NCBI GenBank assembly: GCA_949316495.1
Contig: OX439004.1
Location: forward strand, 2,316,001 to 2,380,000
Origin: Amphiduros pacificus
Taxonomy: Eukaryota; Annelida; Polychaeta; Phyllodocida; Hesionidae
Length of the DNA: 64,000 nucleotides
Direction: 5' to 3'
Position numbers and translations under genes: made by a program. Shown piece after piece: positions 12,584 to 25,552 of this stretch (the stretch's first letter is position 1; every line of letters starts with the position of its first letter). Under the pieces are notes generated by a model. It was not told the DNA's origin. It saw only the letters and a list, made by a program, of their open reading frames with translations, and searched no databases.

Positions 12584-14051
12584 ATGCATCAAGGACACCG
12601 CAACCACCAGCCCCCTCAGCAGCAGTACAGCACCGGCAGCAGCATGTACCCAGCAGGGGGCGCTCCCAGCATAGCCAGCTCCATGTCTCGTAGGGGACTC
12701 CAACCACCCCCTAAATTCCGACCGTATTGCATCATTATAATGTTTCTGTTAATCGGACTGGCCTTCATCGGACTCATCATGACGATCATTGCCGTCTGGC
12801 CTGGCTACTCTCCAAGTGGCGGAAACCCGCTCAAAATTGCTGGGCCCGTTCTTCTGGGTATCGGTGGCTTTTTCTTCATTTGTGGATTAATTGAAATCTG
12901 CATAAACAATGATAAGCAGAAACGTTTTGATGCGCGGAAGCAAGCACTGATTTATGCTCACTCCATGTCCAGAAGGTAAGCAAACACATTTACATATATT
13001 GATGTTATTTTTTTATATGATGACATTTCAAAAAGAAACGAGGTTGATAGTGATGATTTTGAACAAAAGAATTACAGAATCTGGTTCCTTTTTTAGTTCA
13101 ATTTTTGCCAGTTTCAACAAATCCCTATCATAATCATGAAAAAAAAAAGAGTTATTTAAAGATAAAGACTATTTTCCTTCTTGTGTTCATGATTTCAGTA
13201 ATAAAACAAAAAAGAAAAATCAAGACTATAGATTAAGACTTTTCTTGTTGCATTATTTCAGTACTATTGCAAGTGCACACCAATATCCACAGCCAGTTAC
13301 GCCAACAGCTGATAAACCTTCCAAGGGCATTCTCAAGAATGCCTCATCAACATCGACGTATAACGGCACAGCAAAGGGCAGCGATCAGGGTTCGGACTCC
13401 GGCATGGTGGGCCAGTCCTTCTCCACCAATCAGAGTTATGAGAGAGACAGTATGGGCTCAGACGTATCAGGCCCGACCAAGTTGGAAAACGTTCGCGTCG
13501 AGATGAACCCAAATCCCACGGCAGCCGCTCACAAAGCACGAAGCACAAAGAAGGCATACCAGAACCCGGCTTACAGCAGCCAGGGTGCGGACGTGGATGG
13601 AGATGTCTCGCAGTCTCCTCCCCGCCGATCTATGCAGACATACCCCAACGATGGGTATGACATGTACGAGGGCAACACTAGTAACGCTAGCAATACAAGC
13701 TTCACCGGAGCCGGATCGCTGACGGGGCAGGCATCTTTAACAGGAGCAGGCATGCTCAGCCCCTATGGCACTCCAAGCAGTGCCAGCCACGCTCCTCAGA
13801 GTAGCAGGAGCGCTAGCAAATGGGGCCAGACTCAAACTCAGAGTCGACCAGCAGCACCACCTTCTGGCAGGAGTAATCAGGCATATATGGGCGATCAAGG
13901 CGTGGCAACTGTGTCGAGTACTTATCAACAAATGACGACACCGCAGAGACCACCAACGGCGCGGCAACAACAACAGTACAGCCACACTCCGCGCGAGCAA
14001 TATGCCGCGCCCTCCACCCCTCGCACTCCTACCGCGTCCACAGAGGTGTGA
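12584..14051 (+). CDS. Two-membrane-span protein, TMEM200/DUF2371-like, 393 aa
   Basis: Coding exons are 12584-12975 and 13262-14051 (intron 12976-13261, gtaagc...tttcag, phase 2), giving 393 residues. An acceptor at 12461-12462 shows the ATG exon begins in the 5' UTR. The frame upstream of the ATG has a stop, and a 10-codon upstream ORF starts at 12486. Residues 1-46 are Gln/Pro/Ser-rich. Membrane spans are about 47-71 and 85-107, joined by the loop WPGYSPSGGNPLKIAGP, with FFFICG in the second span and a basic NNDKQKRFD just after it. The order WP, then L(K)xxGPxxxGxGxFxFIC, resembles vertebrate TMEM200A/B/C. The second exon encodes a long Ser/Thr/Gln-rich, probably disordered cytoplasmic tail with an NPAY motif, ending in -STEV, a class I PDZ-ligand pattern. 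The function of the family is unknown, and TMEM200 homology is inferred. Paralogs lie at 21.4 and 34.1 kb. Confidence 0.88.
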
Positions 14052-17000
14052 ATAAAATGGATACACTTTTAGTATTTTATGCAAATTATCAGGGACTGAT
14101 AAAAATGTACCATTTTGACCCAATACGTATCATTTCGAAATTGAATCTGCTGAAATCAGTGACAGACTGCATGAATTTTATATGAGTATGGTGTTTAGCA
14201 GAAAATGTTATGAAAAATGTACTCTATTATCCCGAAGTGTTAGTGCTGTCATGTCAAAGAAAAGAAATATCTTGTATTTTATTTGTAAATAGGAAATTGA
14301 ATGTTATGTTATGTGCATATAAAGTTGAAGACCTTTATGTCCTTGACATATAAAATATATAATTATCCAAACACTGGAACTGCTTTTACATATTCTATAT
14401 ATACATAAATATGTAATATTAAAGCAAATACATGACCTGCTTTATCAAAGAGATGAGGGCTGCTTCACACCAGGTGGCGTTATGCGTCAGACAAATTTAC
14501 TGCCAATTTAAATTACAACTTTAAATTATAAGTGTTGGGGCCTAACATCTAGTGTCTTGCAAACAATAGACATAACCAAATAAGGTCATGACCAAAAAAG
14601 GACATGACCAATAAGGTCATGCCGGATAATGTTTCTGGTGTATAGTAGGCGCGTCTTAAATTTTGCCACTTTAATTGTAACCAAATGCAATCACCCTTCA
14701 TGACCTCATTATTTTTCTCTTCTCGTGATCAGATATTTAACCTTACCTGATAAACTTGTGCCTTTTAAATCAAAAAGTACTTTCATGATGTACTAACATT
14801 ATGTTTATTGTGTAAACAGTGTTGAGTCATTATCTGTCTTTTTGGTCATGTTTGTAGACTGTGAAGTCAGTGACAACATTTTGGACCCTTAATAGCAGAT
14901 ATTGGTAACCATGGCAATGAAATAAAATCTTTTATTGGGGAATTTAATATGCCACAGTCTTCCAGAGTGAATGTTGGCTGCATTATATGTTTGCAAAATT
15001 TGGTTTTGATTATGCTTCACGTATATCAGAAGAAATTGAAAAACTAATTTTAGTCATAATTGATAATCATTGATTTGTTTGAATCAGTAGTTAAACATTG
15101 AATATTATTGAAGTGTGCACTTTTTTCAATATAATTAAACATAGAAAAAGTAATTTTGATATTGTATGATAACTATATGCCATGAATATTATGATTTCAT
15201 GATAATATACTGTTGCAATAATATGATAATTTCAACACTAAACACAAATCTGTAAGTTTGTAATTATACAATAATATATATATATGCGTAGACGGTAACA
15301 ATGCTTGGATGCCCGGAGGCTGCATTTTGAGACAGATCACGACGGAGGTTCTGATGGGGAATACTAATATACAAAACTCATTTTACCATTCTACCAAATA
15401 ATTTGTTTTTCTTGATCAATTATGGACCATAAATAAGTGTTTGGTGTGAAGAGTATAACATTGCAAAGTATGAAAAGGGTATTAACATATGTATGTGCTT
15501 GTAAAATATCTTTTATCAGAGCTCTGTTTGTGGTATGTGAGCTATAATTTCTATGAGGTTTAGAGAACTTATCATTGACTATGAACACATAATCAGTTGA
15601 GATGCTTTAGAAGTATCTCGGTGTCAACTCCTTGAGGAATATATATAACCAGCATTTGAGAATAACATGGACAATTTATGTCACATTTTAGATTTGCTTG
15701 CTTTCGTAGCTTGAGATGCTTTAATGTTTTAATGTACATTCTGTGCTCTGCTGCACTGTATAAATACTCTTTTTTTTTAAAAAAATATCTTGTGCAATTG
15801 AGTTGAGACATTAAGTTTGGGCCTCTTACAAAGCCTGAAGACATGAAAGGTTGTTGTCTTAATTTATATGTGTTAAGATTTGCGATAAATTGAGGTGATA
15901 ACATTACACATAAATGTACAAGAGGCCAAAAACAACAACAAATTCGTAAATCTTCCTTATGATTTGTAGCAAACCATTCTTTTTAAGAGATTTTATGTTT
16001 TATGAAACATATTTTATTTCAGAATGATGAACATTTCTGAGACAGTCCAACATATTTTGGTATCTGGCCACGGATGGGGTTCATTAGTGTTGAAACCAAA
16101 ATTGGGCTTTGTGATAGAGGATTTTCCAAAGAATGTGGAATATTTTTAAGATGTGTATGCTGATCTCAGAAAAAAATGATAAGGAGAAAAACAAATGTCC
16201 ATACTTTGCAAGAAAACACTTTCACTAATAAAATTTAAAGATCAGACTTGGTCTGAATATAGAAGTGATAATTATTGATAATGTGACATCTGTACTCTTA
16301 GCTATACATAAAACATAGCTGACCCAATTACATATTTATAGTAATTTGACTGGTGGCCTTGTGATGGTTGTTTATATTGTATAACCATATTAAGTGGAAG
16401 CCTAATGTTTGCAGTAGAGGCTGAGATGTACACCATGAAGTTTGATCATTGTTCTCGTTGTCTAGGCCAAAGAAATAGTAACCTTGTTTCTGATAACATG
16501 CCCTGAAAAAAGAACAGAGGCTAGATTTTAAATTTTATTTTTTTGTTAAAAGTTATCAAATAAATTGAGATATATATGAGTGAAATTACAACTTTTCACC
16601 AAGAAAGTAAAAAAAAAACATTCGAGTAACTGGTTTGAATTTGGATAGGTCGGGAAATCAAGAACAAGTTTCTTTTTCTTTTTTGGCCGAACTAGAAGCT
16701 ATCGCTACTGAATGTCAAGCATTCATCTGTCAGAGGCAATCAAATCAGTCATGAACGTGACAAAATAAGGTCACACACGGCCAGCGCATGAACATATTGT
16801 GCCATGTGACAGCTAAGCGTGAGCTGATGACGTCACATGCTAGCTCTGCCTGACCATATTTGGTCATGCTTGTGTATTACTGAATAAGTTTTTGGTACAT
16901 TTTTTTATGTGGACATATCAGTCGAGTAGATCCATGGGCACAAGCTTTTGGAGTGCAAACCAAGTGAACAGTGAGGATATTGTGAATGTCATTCATTGGT

Positions 17001-19600
17001 TGTCGAGTTGTTATACTATTATTTTGTAAAAGAAAAGTTGATCACAAGGTATTTTCTTGTGTGTTTAGAAACATTTTATTGTATACATTCCAGTGATTTT
17101 ATAATCAGTTACTTGTTAATTTTACTGTTTAAAAAAGCTTGGAATAATCTTTTTTTTCTCTGAAACATGCTTTACCATGTGTTAAGCTTTAGGACATACT
17201 GAACCATTCCTGTAGAATTATTATTACTATTATTATTATTAATATTAGTCAGATGGAAAATAATCATGTAGAGTAGAGACTGCTAACAGATAGAGGCATT
17301 CTGAAACATACTCCGACGGCGTGGCATAACCTCTGCATGCTCTGCGACACTCCAACGTACAATTCTCATGTTACCAGAAAGTCAGTACAGTGGAAATAAG
17401 GATTTAGTTGACATCTTTTTATTTGTTTGGTGGTTTGCACTTTATAATGGTTTATAATGATCCTGTACATTTCTGAGATTATAAAGTGGGAGGCGTGTTA
17501 AACAAGTCTTGGTTTACCATTATTCTGGACTGCGTTCTGCTACATTCTATTTGGTCATGCAAATCTCTAAGCAGATGTCGTCATGCAAAGTGTGACTAGG
17601 CTGGTATATGCATGATCAGTGGGCAAGTTGAACTGACGCTGGTCCAGAAAATGTCATCTAAAGACCTCTATGACCTCGCAGATTATCAAGGTCAAGGTTC
17701 CATCTCGTAATTCTTGTAAATATTATGATTGAGATGGAGGTAAAGACCTTCAAAGGGTAGAGTCCAGCAGGCAGTTTTGTATCAAGAGTTGTGCACACAT
17801 GTTTAAAGTGGTATAAAGAGTTATTGCAACTCAATTCTCATTGCTTGAATGGAACATGCTGCCACCTGGTGTGCATGGAGAAACTTTGTAGACCTGCAAA
17901 CTTGGCTTATAGTAGTAAAAAGGTTCCATATCAGCTGTCACGTCTGTAAACCTATCGCGGTATGCATTGTTCATAATACAAGAGACACCTGGTGGACCAC
18001 AAATGTTAAAACTCAAGCAGTGAGAATTGACACTGTCATGGTGTATCTTTTTCAGAGTGTTCACATCTGACCAAATCTGAAATAGTTGAATATTATTCTC
18101 ATTGTACATATCCAGGCTTGTAAATAAATGATGGTACATATTTTAAATTCAGCTAAGGGACCATTACATTTGTATAATACTTTATTAGCATGTATTTTTA
18201 TAACATGATGAATAAACTCTTATATATAAATGAATCACGTTTTTGTGTTTCTGTTCACTTTGCAATATTAATTACCAAAGAATTTACAGGAGTCTGTAGG
18301 CGACAGGTAGATTTTGCAGAGAGGTAAGGTTATCACAGATTGTCGTGATAAATTGCAAATTGGAGTGATAAGATCTACTCCAGATTGTTTGCCAACACCT
18401 CAGCTGCCTGATAGTTATCTAGGATCGGTTTGAGCAGAAAATTTATATAAGCTTTCCCTTACAGAAAATAATGTTGAGAATTCCATATCAAACATTTCAA
18501 TTTCACTTATGGCAATACTTGGCATTTACAGTCAATTTAAAATTGCTAGTTGAGGGCCTAATGTTTGTCTTATCATTATTTTATAGCTTGATTAGTATAA
18601 ACCATATATCTTTTGTTTGTGAGATTAACATGATTAAATGTGCATCCTCTTGATAATAAATTATCTCTTGTGATAACCCAGTTTGGTGAGATTATATTTT
18701 TGGCTTTATGATTAAGCTTTGTCATTCCTTAAGTATAATTATAAGATAATGTCATAATATTTAAAGAAATTGAATTTATCAATGGTATTAATTTGAAGTA
18801 AAAAGATCAAGTTTGCATTTCCATGTTCTTTGTTAAAAGGTCAAATAAATTATTTCTGAGTTGCGAGTTCATGACCTCAGCTTTGGGGATAACCCACCTC
18901 GCCAACCTCACACCAAACTCCACCAGAGGGCGACCTGGTGAACCTATCATAGTTTGCGTGTGCCTCTGGTGGACAGTGTGACCTCACACACATGATTGCA
19001 CTGCACTTTATGTCGTCATACATATAGTGCTGCCTCACTGAATTGTCATGTCCCAGGTCCTTGATATGAAAACCCACTCAGTCACAGATTGACAAGGAAA
19101 ATGGGTAAACTCTTCAGACATGGGCCTCAGCTCATACGCATTGAGGGCAAAAGAATGAAACATTTCTGGAAGGGGGTGCATGTATTATACCAGCAGGATT
19201 GAATACTGAAACAGAAAATATTGTCTTGGATGAGGCTGGAGAAATTATCTATTTGGTTTTGACTGAAAATGACCTTTTGGGGTCTCATATCAATCAAATT
19301 GGGATTCAGAGGAAATGACCTGACTGGAAAACATCATATTTTGGTATTTGCTGAGATAAATATCTCTTTATTTTATAAATTAAAAGGTGGTACAAAGAGA
19401 AAGTATAAATCTATTTTTTCTCTATGGGTGGATTCAGAAAAAAAATAAAATGACCTTTTTTGATGAAATATCCATTTATTCTTTTTTTTAAATGCCAAAA
19501 AGCACAGAAACTATTGCCAGAAATCTGAATATTTGCTTTTATTACTAGCTGTGCTTTGGTCTGCATATTGATTTCAGCAACTTCTCGGTTTGAATGTCAC
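14052..19600. other. 3' flank of the 393-aa gene and intergenic DNA
   Basis: No gene is visible. Several AATAAA signals follow the stop (14921 and 18193 among them). The one near 18193 is followed by GT-rich sequence, so a long 3' UTR is possible but unproven. Short CTCF-like matches occur near 14468, 17860 (reverse) and 18920. A CRE-like tgacgtca lies near 16828 in a less AT-rich patch. A SINE fragment is at 19019-19140. Confidence 0.4.
19019..19140 (-). mobile_element. Fragment of the window's tRNA-derived SINE family
   Basis: The sequence 'atagtgctgcctcactga' through 'gggcctcagctcata' matches the central body of the SINEs at 27.3, 29.4 and 31.4 kb. It is more diverged and lacks both the tRNA-like head and the tail. 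Confidence 0.8.
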
Positions 19601-19906
19601 GTTCATATTTGGCGGTATTTAAATACCCTTCTCCGCCAATCAGAGCGCAGGAATTAGGTGCTTTCCCGTGGTGGTTGCTGTTCACTGGAGCGAATCCTTT
19701 GCGTTTGTAAATGCCCCATTCATGTCACGGTCGAGTTGCTTTAGAACTAGGTCACCTTTTCAAGCATCCTGAAAGCACATTGGTTGGTCTGCCTTCTGTT
19801 TTTTGTTCCGTCAAATTATCTTTAAATGTCGCCTGACAACGCCACCTGTGATGAGTACCTGGAACTAATTACCGTGGGAAAGCTGTGATACACATTGTAC
19901 ACAAAG
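19590..19906 (+). promoter_or_regulatory. Candidate promoter and non-coding first exon of the 689-aa gene
   Basis: This patch is richer in G+C and CpG than its surroundings. It has a TATA-like tatttaaatac near 19614 and CCAATCAG near 19637. It ends at a strong donor (acaaag|gtaaga, intron from 19907), with a matching acceptor at 21304-21305 just before the ATG exon. If transcribed, the exon contains an upstream ORF of 20 codons (19826-19888, MSPDNATCDEY...) that ends before the donor and could damp translation. The assignment rests on sequence signals only. Intron 19907-21305 holds no other recognisable feature except a short repeat shared with 46.6 kb (20705-20775). Confidence 0.5.
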
Positions 19907-21357
19907 GTAAGACTCCGAAGTTTAATATACAATTTGTCTTGTACAACAAAATATTGTCCTTTGATCTGATCAGTAATGAAGATTTAGGAATATTTAGTCT
20001 CCAGGTAAACATCAAAGATATTTGAATTACAGGTAAATCCAGGTACACACAAAGACAACCAGGATCGCCTCTTCAAAACTGGGTCATGATTTACATGGGC
20101 GAAAATATAGTGAAATTTGGTAGTTAAATACCCAGTTCTGACCACAAATAACCTTTGGTATGCATGGAATGCTATGTATTATATATCTGGATTTATCATA
20201 AAGCATTAATTAGTCAAAACACTTCATATTTTATAGCCCGGACTTTCGTATTTTCATGGACGCCATTTTCTAATGATAATAAACAAGACAAAGTGGGTCA
20301 TGTCATTGTCACCAAAATAAACTGATTTTATCAAAACATTAACAATATTAGTTGTGGCATTAAAGGTTGTAATATACCATTATAATGTGTCATCTGGCTA
20401 GAATTGACAAATAATCAAAATTTGTTTATTAACATTCAAGTGTGAGATCAAAATGGCAGAAAACAAATCTGGGTTGAGATGAAGATAAGTTTATGTGATA
20501 TTTACTTAGCTCTATTCAGATCAGAACAGGTTATCATATTGAGGTGCGTGAATGTGAGGTGAGGCACATCTCTACAGTAGGAAGTACAACATTTTTGGGA
20601 TCCCAAATTCTTGTAATGAGAGTGATATGTTTTATCTGTGAACAAAATGGATAATTGTTTAATTATCAAAAAACCCATTAGTGTTATTGTTGAATTCAAC
20701 TATTTGCTTAAATGATTTGATTTTAGAGAGTTGCACTTCTGGTATATTGTTTTCAACAACCCACAATCACACTGTGGTTAGTTATCGTAATGGCATAAAG
20801 GCAGTGATCTTGAGAAGTGTATTTTAGTTTAAGTTATGCATATTGAATTGGAATTGTTGCAACTAATATTCGACTAAGCTGATAACTCCAGAAAACTGCT
20901 CAAAACTCACAATATTAAAAGTCTTATGAATATAATTTTTTCAACAAACTGCCACTTTGGAGTGCAATTTTGGCTTATCAGGTCATTATCAGGTCCTTAA
21001 TTTCATGGTTAATTTCATGGTTAATTTCATGGCAGGAGAATGCTGAAATTAAACACCTGACCCTGCTGATAACTAGATTAAAATAAGAGAGTCCAACAAA
21101 AACAGTTTTTTAGGGAGAAAATCATACTATAAATATAATTGCTATGATAAGTTCTTCTTTAATCAGATACTTCATGCATCTTTAAAGATTTGTAAACATA
21201 TTAGTTGCATCAAGATTTTATTTAATTTATTTAATCAGACATCTTATAACCATTACAACTGGCAGCGTCAATTTTATGTATGTTTGTTTGCTTCTCATGT
21301 TGTAGTTCAACCTGTAAGCACCATGTGAATATTAAATACAAGTCGCGGTGAATCACC

Positions 21358-23842
21358 ATGGAAGTGGTAACATTTCGGCGGACTCCGCCCCGGATCCGGC
21401 CGGTCCTTATCATCGTCACCGCTCTATCCCTGGGGTTGCTCTTCCTGGGCTTGACCCTGACGATCATCGGCAACTGGCCCGGATACTCGCCCTACGGAGG
21501 CAACCCTCTGGAGATCGTTGGCCCCATTCTGCTCGGCCTCGGGGTGATCGGCCTCATAGGAATCACGGTCCACTGTTGTGTCCAGGCCAGCCAACCCCAC
21601 GAGGAGTACGAAAAGAAGTTCTCTGATCTTAAGAAAAGGTAATTAGTCCCATCAGATCTGAAGATTTAATTTTGATTTTTCTACATAGAGCATGATTCTA
21701 CCACTGGTTCATGCACTGTTCCAAGTTGTCAAAATTATCTTTAATTAGTTCGGTCCATATATACACATTTATAAGTTATCGGTGTTCACGTGTTGTGAAC
21801 TGAAAGGTAATTATATTTTCCTCCCATAGAGGGAGCTTCATTCTCACAGATTTTAAAGAAATTTTAGCCAATGTAAGAAATTAAAATACATCAACTCTTA
21901 TATAAAATGGTTAATTAAAAAATATTAATTATATGCTAATTAATGGTAAAAATATCTACACAAGTTCCATACTGATTAATGGCCATGAAGGACCTCGAGT
22001 GGCGATATGCACAGACACACAGAATGAGGTCACCCAGAATGAGGTCACACAGAATGAGGTCACACGGAATGAGATCACATAGAATGAGGTCACATGGAAT
22101 GAGGTCACACAAAATGAGGTCACAGAGACCATGACATGACCATAGTGTGTCCTCCATCTGTGTGACCTTATTACGTAGGTCACATTAATGCATGACGAAA
22201 AAGATGTTTGGGGCCAACTGAGCATTGTATGATGTCGAAATTTAACTCAGAATAGCTGTGACCTTTATTTATATATATTTATGTACCAGGCCTGGAATAT
22301 TAACTTGTTATCAATGTGTTTGAACAAAGCATGATATGGAAGGTTTCAAATTTGTTCTGAACATGTTATATATAAATAGTTTTCACATATATGTTATTTT
22401 GAATATTTAAGTAATTTATTCTTGTTTTTTTACAGCTCTACTTCAGCACCTAGTCAGAATAAGTCATATGGCAGTCAGTACTATGGGAGTTCGCAGTACG
22501 CAGGATCGTACGGGGGTGGCGTCCCTATGTACTTAAGGCCAAATTCTACAAGAAATGGCACCCCTACCTCGACAGTGCCGTCCGTGGATAACAGCACTCA
22601 ACTCAAGCGGACTGCGAGTGAGATGAATGCAGTCCCAGCACCACCACCACCTCAACCCCAACCCCACCAACAAGGGCATGGCACCCAAGGGGGAACTCAG
22701 TGGGGTGGTCATGGCAACCAGCAGGGAGACCAGCAAGCCACGGGCCTGGAAGCAGCACGCATGGAGGCAGTGCTCAATGCCAAGAACCTGCAGAAAGAGG
22801 CCGAAGAAAGAGCGGCTGCTCATAGAAACTGGGAAAATGCTCAGCAGAAATATAACAGAGGGCCTGCCAGGGAAATACCAGTCACTCAGGAGCCTCAAAT
22901 AAAAAAGACTGAGTCCCGGCCATTAAAGACAAGTGCTGGGGTCCCAGTGAGCTCATCAGGGAGAGCAAACGGGAACAAGGCCAAGAATGGCAATGCAGGT
23001 CTCACAGATGGCGAGAAGCCACAATTCTGGGGATCAAATAAAAAGCTAGAGCGCAGCGACAGCAGAGACTCGGCAGAGTGGAAGAAAAGCCTTCCAATCC
23101 TGCAAATACCCATAGACATAGGAGAGGGGAGTCAAAAGACCAGTGACAAAACCTCAAAGACTAAAGGCAATGGCAAAGCAAGCACTGCCGAAAAGGAGAA
23201 TCACTCCCGTTCTCGAGGTCACAGTGACAGAGAAAGCCGGCATCACAATGAAGGTGGTGCTAAGGCTAAAAGTAGTCCCAGTCACCGGTGGGGATCAAAA
23301 CGTGATCAGTCTGGCGTGGCTAACGAGGCCTATCAGGCGGAGGAATCCATACCCAAAGAGAGTACTCCAAAAGACAATGCCCAATCATCAACCTCACGCC
23401 ATCAACAAAGGTCTCATAGCAAGACACGAGACAAGTCACATGACAAGTCACATGACAGGTCACATGACAGGTCACATGAGCGTTCATCGTCCCAGGGTCG
23501 GAACTCGACCAGACATCGCAGCAAGAGCAGAGATAAGAAGGAAAGTAAAAGCAGAGAGAGCAGTCGAGGTCGAAGGTCGTCCTTCGAGGATCTGACCACC
23601 ATGAACTTTGTAAGCGGCGTGTCTTTAGAGAAAGAAGCACGAAAGAAGTCTCAAACAGAAAGTGGGAGACATCGACCGAGGGGAGAGGATTCCCGCCGTA
23701 GCAGTGGCAGACATAGGAGTAAGTCTGAAGATAAACATAAACAATCCCACGTAAATTACTCCTACGATCACGATGAGGCTGGGACGAGGAGAAGTCCTGA
23801 GGACCACTCGTCAGCATCCGAAGCAAGCAGGAGGAGATACAG

Positions 23843-23883
<41 letters not shown>

Positions 23884-24224
23884 GAGGTTACGATTATAAT
23901 CCAGACCCGTACCAACGAGGAGCCGGCACGCCAAGCTCCAGCGAGAGCCGCAAGTACCGCAAACCTCACGATACGAGTCACGCTAGTGACACCGGAACCA
24001 GCATGAGTGACATGCTCTCCACAGGAACAAAGACAACAACGATAGTGAGTCCAAACTTCACTATCAACATCAACGCTCAGGCAGGCTCGGCGGTGCAGCT
24101 CGGCTTCGGAGGACAGAAGTTCCCCCAGGTGGCGGGCAGAAGCACTACTCCTATGATTGAGGCAAGTCCTGTACCCAAACTGAATGCATCCAGACCCATC
24201 ATACAGGAACACTCGGAAGCCTGA
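21358..24224 (+). CDS. Two-membrane-span protein with long SR-like tail and polyQ, TMEM200/DUF2371-like, 689 aa
   Basis: Coding exons are 21358-21638 and 22436-24224 (intron gtaatt...ttacag, phase 2), giving 689 residues. The ATG sits in a good context (caccATGg). The short N-terminus is basic. Membrane spans at about 15-38 and 53-75 flank WPGYSPYGGNPLEIVGP, nearly identical to the paralog at 12.6 kb, and the intron falls at the same place and phase. The second exon encodes a ~600-residue low-complexity tail. It has a Gln/His/Pro-rich segment, a Lys/Glu-rich segment, Ser/Arg-rich blocks with tandem DKSHDKSHDRSHDRSH, and 13 pure CAG codons (23844-23882). The end is IIQEHSEA. The tail is probably cytoplasmic and disordered, and its SR-rich part could be heavily phosphorylated. 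Function is unknown. The last codons and the stop lie within the first unit of a minisatellite. Confidence 0.88.
22019..22130. repeat. 15-bp minisatellite in the intron, AGGTCA-bearing
   Basis: Seven tandem units of about 15 bases of the form 'agaatgaggtcacac' lie within the intron of the 689-aa gene. Most units hold a TGAGGTCA, that is, an AGGTCA half-site in direct repeat. Confidence 0.9.
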
Positions 24225-24690
24225 TCACCAGGCTGACCCATCACACAGGAACACTCCGAAGCCTGATCACCAGGCAAACCCATCACACAGAAACACTCGG
24301 AAGCCTGATCACCAGGCTGACCCATCACACAGGAACACCCGGAAGCCTGATGACCAGGCAAACCCATCACACAGGAACACCCTGAAGCCTGATCACCATA
24401 CCAACCATCATACAAAAACACTCGGAAGCCTGATCACCATACCAACCATCATACAAAAACACTCGGAAGCCTGATCACCATACCGACCCATCATACACGA
24501 ACACTCGGAAGCCTGATCACCATACCAACCATCATACAAAAACACCCGGAAGCCTGATCACCATACCGACCCATCACAGGAACATCTGGAAGCCTGATCA
24601 CCATACCGACTCATCATACACGAACACTCAGAAGCCTGATCATCAGGCCAGCCCATCACACAGGAACACTCAGAAGCCTGATCAGCACTT
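24196..24690. repeat. 41-42-bp minisatellite that starts in the last codons of the 689-aa gene
   Basis: About 12 units, each carrying a version of 'aacactcggaagcctgatca'. The first unit is the real gene end: in the gene frame it encodes PIIQEHSEA plus the stop TGA. Later units repeat this with small changes (PITQEHSEA-stop), so the coding C-terminus and its stop codon have been amplified into the 3' UTR. After the fifth copy a subtype with 'caccataccaaccatcata' dominates. Confidence 0.93.
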
Positions 24691-25059
24691 TTCTCATTCA
24701 ACACGGTCTGAACATACAAATATGAGAACCTCACACATTTTCTGAAACAGAACTGACAAAAGTTCACTGACAGTTTGACCATGCTGTTATGATATATTCC
24801 ACAGTGCTGTAAGATTCAGCAACATTCAAATCATATTTCCTTCCAATATAAAGCTTTCAGCATTTTGATTTTGTAATTTAAGTTCTCATTGTATCATAGT
24901 ATATTTTTAGAAACTGAAGATAAGCAATAATCAAGAGATCTTTTGCTGAAAGCTTTTATACAAGCACAGTGATGATCTGGAAGCAGTTGGAAAATTTTTA
25001 TTTTGTCATGCATAAACATGAGCAAATAGGGTAATTGAGGCTCATTGCATGACCGCATG

Positions 25060-25165
25060 CAACACACAAGGTATGCATGACCTTATTTGCTCATGTTTAT
25101 GCATGACCTTATTTGCTCATGTTTATGCATGACTTTATTTGCTCATGTTTATGCATGACCAAATA
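25060..25165. repeat. 25-bp tandem repeat with an inverted copy upstream
   Basis: Three to four units of the form 'tatgcatgaccttatttgct' + 'catgt'. One copy in reverse orientation is found at 25010-25030 (tgcataaacatgagcaaata), so the block can fold back. Confidence 0.85.
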
Positions 25166-25552
25166 AATGTTGGGCTCCTGCTGATATGGTTGAAGATGCA
25201 CACACCACCTTTTAATACATGTAATAGAAATTGGTGAACTCAGAGCTTGATAAGCAAGATAGAATCGGAGGGTCTCCGATAGACAAGAAGAATGTTACTC
25301 CATACATCATCGTGACTGGTTTAGTTCAATACAGAAATATTTATTAGTTGCTAGAAATAGAAATCATATTGCTATGGAAATTCATTCAGATAATGATTAA
25401 AACATCAAAGTGTACATGGCAGCATCCTTTTTGTAAGAACTGTGAGATTAAGATGCAAGGTTAAATAATTATACATTTTCATTCTTGAGAATTCCAATTT
25501 AAATATCAACATGTTATAAAATAATTCCAATTTAAATATCAACATGTTATAT

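Noticed and set aside
13333-14123. Antisense frames across the 393-aa gene
   Set aside because: Shadows of the GC-richer second exon; the plus frame has the conserved intron, the balanced composition and the paralog match.
24184-24474. Separate 96-codon gene with NPSHRNTRKPDHQA repeats
   Set aside because: It is an alternative frame of the 42-bp minisatellite that follows the real stop codon.
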